Shown here piece by piece: positions 54,044 through 63,070 of a stretch of 64,000 nucleotides of DNA (the first letter of the stretch is position 1; the number at the start of each line of letters is the position of its first letter). Below the pieces are notes generated by a model that was not told the origin of the DNA, searched no databases, and saw only the letters and a list, made by a program, of their open reading frames with translations. The stretch spans positions 1,895,501-1,959,500 of the forward strand of contig NZ_CP156079.1 in assembly GCF_040892545.1 (NCBI RefSeq). The letters run 5' to 3'. The DNA is from Paracidovorax avenae (GTDB lineage Bacteria; Pseudomonadota; Gammaproteobacteria; Burkholderiales; Burkholderiaceae_C). Position numbers and translations under genes: made by a program.

Positions 54044-55624
54044 ATGAATCCAGTGACCGGCGCGCACGCGCTGTGGACCGCGCTCGCCTCCGAAGGGGTG
54101 GATACCTGCTTCGCCAATCCCGGCACCACCGAACTCGACCTGGTGCGCGCGCTGGAGCACCAGGACGGCATCCGCTGCGTGGTGGGCCTGCAGGAGAACG
54201 TGTGCACGGGCGCTGCCGACGGCTACGGCCGCATGAGCGGCCGGCCCGCCGCGACGCTGCTGCACCTGGGGCCCGGCTTCGCCAACGGCATCGCGAACCT
54301 GCACAACGCACGGCGTGCGCACACGCCCATCGTCAATGTCATCGGCGACCACACGAGCTGGCACCTGCCCTACGATGCGCCGCTGACCTCGGACATCGAA
54401 TCGCTGGCGCGGCCGGTATCGGGCTGGGTGCGCCGCATCGGCGGCGTGCAGGAATGCGCGCAGGCCGCGGAGGAAGCGGTGAGCGAGAGCCTGGCTCGGG
54501 GCGGGCAGGGCGCCACGCTGATCTTCCCGGCGGACTTCCAGGCCGCGGCGCTGCCGGAGTCCACCGCGGACGCGCCCCAGTCCGCGGAGCGGGTATTCGC
54601 CCGCTCCGCCACGGAGGGCGCGGCGGACGGCTATGACCCCGGGCAGGCCCTGGCGCGTTTGCGCGTGGCGGGCCGCGTGGTGTTTCTGCTGGGCGGCGGC
54701 GGCGAGCACAGCGGCCTGGGCGCGCGTGCCCAACGCGCCGCAGCGCGGCTGTGCGGGCAACTGGGCGCTTCGGCCTATGCCGAGACCTTTCCTGCCCGGT
54801 CGGAACGCGGGCAGGGCCTGCCCGCCTTCGACCGGCTGCCGTACTTCCCCGAGCCGGCGCGCGCCGTGCTGGATGCGGCGGACCTCGTGGTACTGGCCGG
54901 CGCGTTGCCGCCCATCACGTACTTCGGCTATGCGGGCCATCCGAGCGCGCTCGTGCCGGCGGAGCGGCTGCTGGTGCTGGCAGCGCCGGGCCATGCCGTG
55001 GCCGAACGGCTGGAACAGCTGGCGGACGCGCTGGGAGCACCGGCCTACGAGGCGCCCGTGGCGGAGATGCCCGTGCAGCCGGAAGGCGAGCTGACGCCGG
55101 CGCGCATCGCGGCGGTGCTGGCGCGCGAGCTGCCGGAGCGCGCCATCGTGTCGGTAGAAGGCGGCACCTGCGGCTATCCGTTCTACGCCGCTTCGGCGGC
55201 CGCGCGGCCGCACACCACGCTCACCAACACCGGCGGCGCGATCGGGCAGGGCCTGCCGGTGGCGCTGGGCGCGGCCATCGCCTGCCCGGACCGCCCGGTG
55301 GTGGGGCTGCTGTCGGACGGCAGCACGCAATACACCATCCAGGCGCTGTGGTCGCTGGCCCACGAGCAGCTGGACGTGGTGGTGCTGATCGCGGCCAACC
55401 ACCAGTACGCGATCCTGCGCAACGAACTGCGCCGCGACGGCGGCACGCTGGGCGCGCGCGCCGAGGCGCTGACGGCGCTGGACCACCCCCGCATCGACTG
55501 GGTGGGGCTGGCGCAGTCGTACGGCGTACCGGCGGCGCGCGTGTCCACGGCCCAGGCGCTGGCCGGGGAGCTGCGGCGCGCGTTCGGGCGCAAGGGCCCG
55601 GCGCTGATCGAGATGGCGCTGTGA
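54044..55624 (+). CDS. ThDP-dependent enzyme (acetolactate synthase / benzoylformate decarboxylase family)
   Basis: 526 residues. Catalytic Glu51 lies in VVGLQENVCTGAADGYGRM; CFANPGTTELDLVRALE is the N-terminal Pyr-domain motif; the ThDP-binding motif runs from LLSDGSTQYTIQALWSLAHE to IAANHQYAILRNEL. FAD-site residues of true acetolactate synthase are not obvious, so a 2-oxo-acid decarboxylase or carboligase (benzoylformate- or oxalyl-type) is as likely. In this cluster it could decarboxylate an arylglyoxylate to an aldehyde for the downstream aldehyde dehydrogenases; that is inference. Confidence 0.85.
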   Translation: MNPVTGAHALWTALASEGVDTCFANPGTTELDLVRALEHQDGIRCVVGLQENVCTGAADGYGRMSGRPAATLLHLGPGFANGIANLHNARRAHTPIVNVIGDHTSWHLPYDAPLTSDIESLARPVSGWVRRIGGVQECAQAAEEAVSESLARGGQGATLIFPADFQAAALPESTADAPQSAERVFARSATEGAADGYDPGQALARLRVAGRVVFLLGGGGEHSGLGARAQRAAARLCGQLGASAYAETFPARSERGQGLPAFDRLPYFPEPARAVLDAADLVVLAGALPPITYFGYAGHPSALVPAERLLVLAAPGHAVAERLEQLADALGAPAYEAPVAEMPVQPEGELTPARIAAVLARELPERAIVSVEGGTCGYPFYAASAAARPHTTLTNTGGAIGQGLPVALGAAIACPDRPVVGLLSDGSTQYTIQALWSLAHEQLDVVVLIAANHQYAILRNELRRDGGTLGARAEALTALDHPRIDWVGLAQSYGVPAARVSTAQALAGELRRAFGRKGPALIEMAL

Positions 55625-55682
55625 CGGGGTTCATCGGCCGGGGCGCGTGCCGCGGCCTTCCATCCATCCAAAGGAGTGTGCA

Positions 55683-56477
55683 ATGGATCTGAAACTGAAG
55701 GGCAAGGTCGCGGTGGTGACCGGAGGCAGCCTCGGCATCGGCCGGGCCGTGACCGAGGCGCTGGCGGCCGAGGGCGTGCGCGTGGCGATCGTGGCCCGCA
55801 GCCAGGGCGCGCTGGAGCAGGCCGCGCGCGAGATCGGCGGGAAGACGGGCGTGGAGATCCTCGCGGCGCCTGCGGACGTGAGCAGCACCGAGCAGGTGGA
55901 GGCCATGATGGCCCGCGTGGCGGCGCATTTCGGGCGCATCGACATCCTCGTGAACGGCGCTGCGCATCCGGGCGGGCTGGTGCGCAGCGAGATCGAGAAC
56001 GCCGATCCGGAAGGCCTGCTGGAGGACATCAACATCAAGGTGGTGGGCTACATGCGCTGCGCCAAGGCCGCGGCGGCGCACATGAGGCAGGGCGGGTTCG
56101 GCCGGATCATCAACATCGGCGGCCTCACGGGCCGCGGCAGCAAGCAGCTCTCGGGCATGCGCAACGTGGCGATCTGCCACCTCACCAAGACGCTGTCCGA
56201 CCAGCTCGGCCCCTCGGGCATCACCGTGAACGTGATCCACCCCGGCGTGGTGGAGACGCCGCACATCCACGAGCTCTACGCCAAGGAGGCGCGCCTGCAG
56301 GGCCTGACGCCGGAGCAGGTCGAGGCCAACTACGCCAAGGCCACGCCGATCCGCCGCGTGCTTCAGCCGGAGGAGATCGCCGACGCGGTGCTGTTCCTCG
56401 CCTCCGAGCGCGCCGGTGCGATCACCGGCGAATCCATCGCGGTGGACGGCGGCATCACTCGCGGCATCTTCATCTGA
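55683..56477 (+). CDS. SDR-family protein lacking the catalytic Tyr-Lys pair
   Basis: 264 residues, classical short-chain dehydrogenase fold: cofactor loop VVTGGSLGIGRAVTEALAAE, NNAG-like ILVNGAAHPGG, and C-terminal ITVNVIHPGVVETP. Where YxxxK is expected before the helix HLTKTLSDQL, the sequence reads LSGMRNVAICHLTK: aligning the conserved LTK puts Ser in place of Tyr and Asn in place of Lys. It may be a non-canonical dehydrogenase, dehydratase or a pseudo-enzyme. Ribosome site AAAGGAG precedes ATG 55683. Confidence 0.85.
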   Translation: MDLKLKGKVAVVTGGSLGIGRAVTEALAAEGVRVAIVARSQGALEQAAREIGGKTGVEILAAPADVSSTEQVEAMMARVAAHFGRIDILVNGAAHPGGLVRSEIENADPEGLLEDINIKVVGYMRCAKAAAAHMRQGGFGRIINIGGLTGRGSKQLSGMRNVAICHLTKTLSDQLGPSGITVNVIHPGVVETPHIHELYAKEARLQGLTPEQVEANYAKATPIRRVLQPEEIADAVLFLASERAGAITGESIAVDGGITRGIFI

Positions 56478-56500
56478 ACGCATCCAAGGAGGACCCGATC

Positions 56501-57559
56501 ATGCAGGGAACGATTCTCGTGGGAACCGCAGGGCAGGGCATCCTGCGCAGCGCGGACGACGGCGCGAGCTGGCACCGCCTCGGCCTGAAGGAGGCCATCG
56601 AATTCGACGGCGTGGTGCGCAGCCTGCTGGTGGACCCGCACGATCCGAACCGGATCTTCGCGGGCGCGGATGCCGGCATCTGCCTGAGCGAGGACGCGGG
56701 CGCGCATTTCCGGCGCCTGGAGTCTCCGGCCGATGGCATGCACGTGTGGGCGCTGGCGATCGATCCACGCGACGCGCGCACCATCTATGCGGGCACGGGC
56801 GCCCCGTCGCGGGCCGTGATGTTCCGCTCGCTGGACGGCGGCGCGAGCTGGACGCGCCTGCCCATCGAGCTGCCCGAGTTCTGCGCAGGCGTGAACCGCC
56901 CCCGCATCCTCGCGATCGCGGTGGACCCGGACGACGGCTCTGTGTGGTTCGGCGTGGAGGAGGGCGGGGCCTGGCAGAGCACGGACCGGGGTGACACCTG
57001 GCGGCGCGTGGACGATGCGGATAGCGGCATCGCCAACAGCGACATCCATTGCATCCGCATCCTGCCCGCGGCCGGCGGCCGGCCCAAGACGCACATCATC
57101 GCCACGGTCAACTCGGTCTACACGAGCACCGAGGGTCCGGCCGGCCCCTGGGCCGCGGAGAGCTCCGCCGACCGCTTCGACGGCATGTACTACACGCGCA
57201 TCCTCACGCCGCTGGAGGGCGATCGCGAGGTGCTGCTGGCCGCCATCGGCGACGGCACGCCGGGCACGCGCACTCAGCTCTACCGCTCGCAGGACCGCGG
57301 CCGAACCTGGAGCCCGTCGCTGCTGCATGCCGTGCCCAATTCGACGTTCTGGGCGCTGGGCACCCACGCCGCCGATCCCGACCTGGTGTTCGCGGGAACC
57401 AAGTACGGCCACCTGTTCCGTTCGATGGACGGGGGCAGGAGCTGGTTCAAGGACTGGCGCGATTTCAGCGAGATCACGGCCGTGGCGTGGACGCCCGTCG
57501 CCGCCGCCGTGAAGGCCCACCCGAAGTCCACCCTCGGAGCGAAGCCCCACCATGACTGA
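56501..57559 (+). CDS. Six-Asp-box beta-propeller (sialidase/BNR-like) protein
   Basis: 352 residues without a signal peptide. Six Asp-box motifs are visible in order: SADDGASW, SEDAGAHF, SLDGGASW, STDRGDTW, SQDRGRTW and SMDGGRSW, each followed by a strand such as LAIDPRDARTIYAG or VDPDDGSVWFGV, so a six- to seven-bladed propeller is expected. The family includes sialidases and photosystem II assembly factor YCF48, but catalytic residues of sialidases are not recognisable. A cytoplasmic propeller in a degradative operon might be a lactonase-type hydrolase or scaffold. AAGGAGG precedes ATG 56501. Confidence 0.8.
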   Translation: MQGTILVGTAGQGILRSADDGASWHRLGLKEAIEFDGVVRSLLVDPHDPNRIFAGADAGICLSEDAGAHFRRLESPADGMHVWALAIDPRDARTIYAGTGAPSRAVMFRSLDGGASWTRLPIELPEFCAGVNRPRILAIAVDPDDGSVWFGVEEGGAWQSTDRGDTWRRVDDADSGIANSDIHCIRILPAAGGRPKTHIIATVNSVYTSTEGPAGPWAAESSADRFDGMYYTRILTPLEGDREVLLAAIGDGTPGTRTQLYRSQDRGRTWSPSLLHAVPNSTFWALGTHAADPDLVFAGTKYGHLFRSMDGGRSWFKDWRDFSEITAVAWTPVAAAVKAHPKSTLGAKPHHD

Positions 57560-58031
57560 AGCCCGAGTCGGGGTGGTGCGCCCCCGCATCCGCCGCACCC
57601 ACCTGTCGCTGTTCGTGACCGACCCGTTCGCCTCGGCGGCCTGGTACGAGCGCATCCTGGGCATGCAGGAAACCGCCCGGGGCGAGCGCTGGGTGTTCAT
57701 GAGCTTCGGCCGCAAGCACCACGACATCGCGCTGATCAAGCCCGAGCCGGGGCAGGTGGTGGGAGGCTGTGCGCTGCAGCACTACGGCCTGGAGATCGAG
57801 GGCGACATGGACGAACTGCGCCGGCTCTACGGCCAGTTGCTGCGCGCCGGCGTGGAGGTGGTGAAGACCACGGACCACAAGGTGGGCTATGGCCTGTACT
57901 TCAACGACCCGGACGGCCACCGCTTCGAGTTCTTTCTGGAGATGGTTCACGACGACGAGGAGGGCAAGCGCGTGCTGCAGGCCCACCACGCGCCCAGCGA
58001 GCCGTTCCGGCTGGAGCCGCTGTACGACTGA
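57552..58031 (+). CDS. VOC-superfamily protein (extradiol-dioxygenase/glyoxalase type)
   Basis: 159 residues, one pair of beta-alpha-beta-beta-beta modules. A 2-His-1-carboxylate metal site can be read: His17 (RRTHLSLFV), His77 (ALQHYGLEI) and Glu126 (HRFEFFLE). FNDPDGHRFEFFLEM is the classic VOC C-terminal strand. It could be a single-domain ring-cleavage dioxygenase or an isomerase. Its start overlaps the propeller gene by 8 bases. Confidence 0.85.
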   Translation: MTEARVGVVRPRIRRTHLSLFVTDPFASAAWYERILGMQETARGERWVFMSFGRKHHDIALIKPEPGQVVGGCALQHYGLEIEGDMDELRRLYGQLLRAGVEVVKTTDHKVGYGLYFNDPDGHRFEFFLEMVHDDEEGKRVLQAHHAPSEPFRLEPLYD

Positions 58032-58087
58032 CGCGGCCCGCGCCGCCTTCCGTCCTTCCTTCCATTCATTTCCATTCTTTCGACACC

Positions 58088-58693
58088 ATGACCAAGGCTG
58101 CCAATTTCAGCGTTTTCCACATCCGCAAGTGGTATCTCCAGATCGAGGACACGCTGGCGGGCGAGACCGGCGCCCCCGCGGACGGCGAACCGCTGCGCAA
58201 GATCGTCATCGCCGCGTGCCTCCACAACCCGTTCGCGGGCCGCTACGAGCCGGACCTGTCGTCCTGGATCGATCCGTCCCCGGAGCTGGGCCGCGAGTTC
58301 GGCCGGCGCATCCAGGAGGCCGCCGGGGGCCGCGCGATCGAGAGCTACGGCAAGGCGATCGTGGTGGGCATCGACGGCGAGTACGAGCACGGCAACGCGC
58401 TGCTCACGAACCCCGCGGCCAATCCCATCCGCGAGGCCATCGGGGGCGGGAAGTCCTGGGTGCCGTCGTCCGGCAAGCGCGGCGGCCCGGGCACGTCCAT
58501 CGACATCCCGCTCGCGCACAAGGACGCGCTGTACGTGCGCTCGCACTACGACACCGTCACCGCGCAGTTCGCGGACGGTCCCAACCGCGATGAGGTGGTG
58601 CTGATCTGGGCCTTCGCCACCCGCGGCCGGCTCAACGCCCGCCTGGGCGGACTGAAGGCCTCGGAAATCCAGGGCCGGGACGGCCTGGTCTGA
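58088..58693 (+). CDS. AA_synth-family protein (function unknown)
   Basis: 201 residues matching the 'amino acid synthesis' family (PF06684): IRKWYLQIEDTLAGETG, LHNPFAGRYEPDLSSW, SYGKAIVVGIDGEYEHGNAL, REAIGGGKSWVPSSGKRGGP and GTSIDIPLAHKDALYVRSHY. The biochemical role is not established despite the name. In Comamonadaceae and Bordetella-like genomes, such genes sit among catabolic genes, as here between a VOC protein and a hydrolase. Confidence 0.8.
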   Translation: MTKAANFSVFHIRKWYLQIEDTLAGETGAPADGEPLRKIVIAACLHNPFAGRYEPDLSSWIDPSPELGREFGRRIQEAAGGRAIESYGKAIVVGIDGEYEHGNALLTNPAANPIREAIGGGKSWVPSSGKRGGPGTSIDIPLAHKDALYVRSHYDTVTAQFADGPNRDEVVLIWAFATRGRLNARLGGLKASEIQGRDGLV

Positions 58694-58705
58694 GGGGAGG
58701 GGGGC

Positions 58706-59566
58706 ATGGAACGGCGCGAACAGGTGATGTCCCTGAGGGGGCTGCGGTTCCACCTCACCGAGTGGGGCGACCCGGCGGCCCGGCCCGTGGTGATGCTGCA
58801 CGGCATCCGTGGCTATGCCGAGACCTTCGCGGGCCTGGCCGCCGCGTTGCAGCCGGACTTCCGCGTGATCGCCTTCGACCAGCGGGGGCGTGGCCAGACC
58901 GACTGGGATCCGGCGGGCGACTACTACACGGACACCTACGTGGCCGACCTGGAGGGCATCGTGGATGCGCTGGGCCTGGCTGCCTTCGACCTGCTGGGCC
59001 ATTCGATGGGAGGGATGAACGCCATCGTCTATGCGGGCCGGCACCCGGGGCGGGTGCGGCGGCTGGTGATCGAGGATGCCGGCCCGGGTGCCTTCGACGC
59101 CAGCGAGGGCGCGACCCGCATCCGCAGGGAGCTGGCCATGACGCCCGCGTCGTTCCCGGACTGGGAGGCGGCGGCGGACTTCATGCGCGCGTTGCGGCCC
59201 ACGGTGACCGAGGAGGCACGGCTGCAGCGCCTGCAGAGCATGCTCTCGCCGCTGCCGCAGGGCGGCTTCACCTGGCGCTACGACCATGCGGGCATCACCG
59301 CGACCCGCCTGCATCCCGATCCCATGCGTGCGGTGGACCTGGAGGCCAGCCTGCGCGCGATCGCGTGCCCCACGCTGGTGGTGCGGGGCGGGCGCTCCGA
59401 CTACCTGCAGCCGGCCATGGCCGAGCGCATGCGCGCGCTGAACCCGCGCGTCGAGGCCATCGAGATCCCGGATGCCGGGCACTACATCCACGACGACCAG
59501 CCCGCGCTTTTCGCGCAGGCGGTGGCCGGATTCCTGCGAAGCGCCGCGGCATACGCCCCGGCCTGA
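58706..59566 (+). CDS. Alpha/beta hydrolase
   Basis: 286 residues. Catalytic triad: Ser100 in LLGHSMGGMNA, a C-terminal Asp in VVRGGRSDYL and His in PDAGHYIHDD. The oxyanion motif VVMLHGIRGYAE and strand VIAFDQRGRGQTDWD are typical of MhpC/BphD-type C-C hydrolases and esterases. In an operon with a VOC dioxygenase-like gene and a flavin hydroxylase, it could cleave a ring-fission product. Start ATG 58706 has GGGAGGGGGG upstream. Confidence 0.88.
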   Translation: MERREQVMSLRGLRFHLTEWGDPAARPVVMLHGIRGYAETFAGLAAALQPDFRVIAFDQRGRGQTDWDPAGDYYTDTYVADLEGIVDALGLAAFDLLGHSMGGMNAIVYAGRHPGRVRRLVIEDAGPGAFDASEGATRIRRELAMTPASFPDWEAAADFMRALRPTVTEEARLQRLQSMLSPLPQGGFTWRYDHAGITATRLHPDPMRAVDLEASLRAIACPTLVVRGGRSDYLQPAMAERMRALNPRVEAIEIPDAGHYIHDDQPALFAQAVAGFLRSAAAYAPA

Positions 59567-59587
59567 TTCCCAAAAAGAGAGAGTTCC

Positions 59588-59884
59588 ATGATCCACGAAA
59601 TCCGGACCTACACCCTGGTGCCTGGCGGCACTCGTGAATACCTGCGCCTGTACAACGAGGCGGGCCGCGAGGTGCAGACCCGCCTGCTGGGCGGGCTGGT
59701 GGCGGTGCTCACGCCGGAAAGCGGCGACCTGAACCAGCTCATCTACCACTGGGTCTTCGACAGCTACGACGAGCGCGTGCGCCGTCGCGCGCAGCTGATC
59801 GCCGACCCGGCCTTCACCGAATTCCGCAAGTCGGTGCGCCACCTGCTGGTGAGCCAGGACAGCCGGCTGCTCAGCCCGGCCTGA
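59588..59884 (+). CDS. NIPSNAP-family protein
   Basis: 98 residues, dimeric alpha/beta-barrel fold. IHEIRTYTLVPGGTREYLRL is the family start; IYHWVFDSYDERVRRRAQLI is the second half. NIPSNAP proteins in bacteria often accompany flavin or aromatic catabolic enzymes, but no mechanism is known. Ribosome site GAGAGAG precedes ATG. Confidence 0.8.
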   Translation: MIHEIRTYTLVPGGTREYLRLYNEAGREVQTRLLGGLVAVLTPESGDLNQLIYHWVFDSYDERVRRRAQLIADPAFTEFRKSVRHLLVSQDSRLLSPA

Positions 59885-59922
59885 GCGGCCTGGGGCGTGT
59901 GTCCACGAAAGGCTGCAAGGCA

Positions 59923-61614
59923 ATGACATTTCCCACTGAAGTCCAGGTCCTCGTCGTCGGCGCGGGACCGGTCGGGGCCACGATCGCGAACCTGCTGGGC
60001 GGCTACGGCGTGTCCGTCCTGGCCGTGGACCGCAGTCCGCAGGTGCTCGACTACCCGCGGGCGGTCGGGCTCGACGACGAGGCGCTGCGCACCTTCCAGG
60101 CGGCAGGCCTGGCCGAGCGCATGCTGCGCGACATGATCCAGAACGTGCCGATGCGCATGTACACCGCGTCGCGCCGCTGCTTCGCGGAGATCCTGCCCAG
60201 CACGCGAGAGTTCGGCTGGTTCCGGCGCAACCTGTTTTCCCAGCCGCTGGGCGAGGCGGTGCTGCGCGAAGGGTTGCAGCGCTTCGCGCACGTGCACCTG
60301 CGACTGGAGACGGAACTGCTGGACCTGGAGCAGGACGGGCACGGCGTGACCGCCGTGCTGCGCGACGCGCAAGGCGTGGAGCACCGGGTGCGTGCGCAGT
60401 ATCTGGTGGGATGCGACGGCGGGCGCAGCCGCGTGCGCGAGGGCATCCTGAAGCTGCCTTTCGAGGGGCGCACCCATCCCGCGAAATGGGTGGTCATCGA
60501 GTGCGACCAGGATCCGCTGGACGCGCCCTACACGGCGCTGCATTGCGACCCCGGGCGGCCCTACGTGTGCCTGCGCCTGCCGTACGGCCTGCGGCGCTGG
60601 GAGTTCATGCTGTTCCCTGGCGAGGATGGCGAGCAGATGCTGGCCCCGGAAAAGGTGCGCGAACTGCTGGGCCGGCACGTGGCGCATCCCGAGTCGCTGA
60701 ACGTGATCCGGGCGCGCGTCTACACCCACAACTCGCGGGTCGCGGGATCGTTCGTGGTCGGCCGCGTATGCCTGGCGGGCGACGCGGCGCACATTACCCC
60801 GCCATGGATCGGCCAGGGACTGAACGCCGGGCTGCGCGATGCGTTCAACCTGTCGTGGAAGCTTGCCTGGATCCTGCAGGGGCGCCTGCGGCCGGAGCTG
60901 CTTTCGAGCTACCACGACGAGCGCCATGCGCATGCCAGGGCGATGATCGACCTCGCGGACCTGTTCGGCGCCATGCTGTCGCAGCGCAACCGTGCCCTGG
61001 CCTGGCTGCGCGACCGCTTCTTCCTGTCGGTGCGCAACATCCCGCGCGTGCGCGACTACGTGCTGCAGATGAAGTTCAAGCCGATGCCACGCTTCACGCG
61101 GGGCATCGTGCAGGACAGCGGGGACGCGCGCCGCGACGAGGCGGTCGGCCGCATGTTCATCCAGCCTGTGGTGGAGTGCGCGCCCGGCCGCCACCAGCGG
61201 CTGGACGACGTGGTCGGCCCGCGCTTCGCCGTGCTGAGCTGGTGCGAGGATGCGCTGGCCGGTGCGCCCGAAGGCCTGCTGGCACAACTGGAGCGGCTGG
61301 GCTGCGGGCGCTACGTGGCCGTGCGCTCGCGCGGCGCCGCGGCGGATGCCTGCGCGCCGGACCGCGGGGGGCGCATCGAGGACGTGGAAAACACGCTGCA
61401 TTTCTGGTTCCAGGACCGGGGCGTGGACTGGGTGCTGATCCGTCCCGATCGATTCGTGGCGGCCGCGGGCCGCCGGGGCGATGCGGCAGCGCAACTCGCC
61501 GCCTTCTGCGATGCCGTGCTTCCGCCCGGGATGTCCCGGGTGGCCGGGGCGCGGGCGGGCGCCGCTTCGCAGACCATGCCTCACCCCGGGGCAGAGCCGG
61601 CCCTGACGGCATGA
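59923..61614 (+). CDS. FAD-dependent aromatic hydroxylase (MhpA-like)
   Basis: 563 residues, class A flavoprotein monooxygenase. FAD-binding motif [20 protein letters not shown], the DG motif [14 protein letters not shown] (FAD and NADPH) and the GD motif [20 protein letters not shown] are intact. Overall closest in style to 3-(3-hydroxyphenyl)propionate hydroxylase MhpA, with the ~100-residue C-terminal thioredoxin-like tail. It would hydroxylate a phenolic acid. Start ATG 59923 ([10 protein letters not shown]) preferred; a GTG 24 bases upstream is in frame. The C-terminus ends 12 bases before the aldehyde dehydrogenase. Confidence 0.88.
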   Translation: MTFPTEVQVLVVGAGPVGATIANLLGGYGVSVLAVDRSPQVLDYPRAVGLDDEALRTFQAAGLAERMLRDMIQNVPMRMYTASRRCFAEILPSTREFGWFRRNLFSQPLGEAVLREGLQRFAHVHLRLETELLDLEQDGHGVTAVLRDAQGVEHRVRAQYLVGCDGGRSRVREGILKLPFEGRTHPAKWVVIECDQDPLDAPYTALHCDPGRPYVCLRLPYGLRRWEFMLFPGEDGEQMLAPEKVRELLGRHVAHPESLNVIRARVYTHNSRVAGSFVVGRVCLAGDAAHITPPWIGQGLNAGLRDAFNLSWKLAWILQGRLRPELLSSYHDERHAHARAMIDLADLFGAMLSQRNRALAWLRDRFFLSVRNIPRVRDYVLQMKFKPMPRFTRGIVQDSGDARRDEAVGRMFIQPVVECAPGRHQRLDDVVGPRFAVLSWCEDALAGAPEGLLAQLERLGCGRYVAVRSRGAAADACAPDRGGRIEDVENTLHFWFQDRGVDWVLIRPDRFVAAAGRRGDAAAQLAAFCDAVLPPGMSRVAGARAGAASQTMPHPGAEPALTA

Positions 61615-61625
61615 AGGAGCCCGCG

Positions 61626-63047
61626 ATGTACCCCGAGCTTTCCCTGTTCATCGGCGGCTGCTTCCAGGGCGGCGGTGCCGGGCAGCCCGTGCACGACCCG
61701 GCCACGCTCGACGTGCTGGGGCACCTGCCCTGGGCCGGGCCCGCCGAGGTCGAGGCGGCGATCGATGCCGCGCACCGCGCCTTCCCTGCCTGGCGCGACA
61801 GCTCGCCCCTGGAGCGCTCCGCCGTGCTGCGCAAGGCCGCCGACCTCGCGCGGGAGCGCGCCCAGGACATCGGGCATGGCATCACGCTGGACAACGGCAA
61901 GCCCCTGCCCGAGGCGGTGGCCGAAGTGCTCAATGCCGCGGAGCACCTGGAGTGGCACGCGGAGGAATGCCGGCGCATCTACGGCCGCGTGGTGCCGTCC
62001 CGCCATCCGTCGGTGCGGCAGTGGGTGGTGCGCGAACCTGCCGGAGTGGTGGCCGCATTCAGTCCCTGGAACTTTCCGTTCGGGCAGGCGGCCAAGAAAC
62101 TGGCCGCCGCGCTGGGTGCGGGCTGCACGGTGGTCCTCAAGGGGCCCGAGGAATCGCCCAGCGCCATTGTCGCGCTGGCGCGGCTGTTCCACGACGCGGG
62201 GCTGCCCCCGGGCGCGCTCAATCTGGTCTGGGGCGTGCCGGCGGACATCTCCCGCCAACTGATCGAATCGCCGTGCGTGCGGGTGGTGTCGTTCACGGGC
62301 TCGGTGCCCGTGGGCAGGCAGATCGCCGCGCTGGCCGGAACCCACCTCAAGCGCACCACGATGGAACTGGGCGGCCATGCCCCCGTGCTGGTGTTCGACG
62401 ACGCCGACGTGGACCAGGCCGCCGCCGCGCTGGCGCGCATGAAGGTGCGCAACGCCGGGCAGGTGTGCGTGTCGCCCTCGCGCTTTTTCGTGCAATCCGG
62501 CATCTACGGCCGCTTTGCGGAGCGCTTCATCGAAGCGCTGGGCGCGGTGCAGATGGGCTCCGGCCTGGAGGAGGGCGTGCAGATGGGGCCGCTCATCCAT
62601 GCGCGCCGGCTGCAGGCGGTGCAGGGCCTGGTGGACGACGCCGTCGGTGCGGGCGCGAGGGCGTCCACCGGCGGGCAGCGCGTGCGTGGGCGGGGCCATT
62701 TCCTGGCGCCTACCGTGCTGCAGGACGTGCCCCCGGGTGCACGCATTCTGCGGGAAGAGCCGTTCGGTCCCCTGGCGGTGCTCGCGCGCTTCGACACCGT
62801 GGACGAAGCGTTGCGCCAGGCCAATGCGCTGCCTTTCGGGCTGGCGTCGTACGTCTTCACGCAATCGCTGCCGGTATCCACGCGCGTGGCACGCGGGCTG
62901 GAGGCCGGGATGGTCAACATCAACCATTCCGGCATGGCCCATCCCGAGCTGCCCTTCGGCGGCGTGAAGGACAGCGGCTTCGGAAGCGAGGGCGGCACGG
63001 AGTCCTTCGACAGCTTTCTCGTGACCAAGATGGTCACCCAACTCTGA
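61626..63047 (+). CDS. NAD(P)-dependent aldehyde dehydrogenase
   Basis: 473 residues. ALDH superfamily landmarks: [20 protein letters not shown] (oxyanion Asn), [24 protein letters not shown], catalytic Glu in [10 protein letters not shown] and nucleophile Cys in [14 protein letters not shown]. Start ATG 61626 is set by AAGGAG six bases upstream. Substrate unknown; the cluster suggests an aromatic or semialdehyde intermediate. Confidence 0.93.
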   Translation: MYPELSLFIGGCFQGGGAGQPVHDPATLDVLGHLPWAGPAEVEAAIDAAHRAFPAWRDSSPLERSAVLRKAADLARERAQDIGHGITLDNGKPLPEAVAEVLNAAEHLEWHAEECRRIYGRVVPSRHPSVRQWVVREPAGVVAAFSPWNFPFGQAAKKLAAALGAGCTVVLKGPEESPSAIVALARLFHDAGLPPGALNLVWGVPADISRQLIESPCVRVVSFTGSVPVGRQIAALAGTHLKRTTMELGGHAPVLVFDDADVDQAAAALARMKVRNAGQVCVSPSRFFVQSGIYGRFAERFIEALGAVQMGSGLEEGVQMGPLIHARRLQAVQGLVDDAVGAGARASTGGQRVRGRGHFLAPTVLQDVPPGARILREEPFGPLAVLARFDTVDEALRQANALPFGLASYVFTQSLPVSTRVARGLEAGMVNINHSGMAHPELPFGGVKDSGFGSEGGTESFDSFLVTKMVTQL

Positions 63048-63070
63048 ACCGGCCCGGTACGGCCTCCTTT

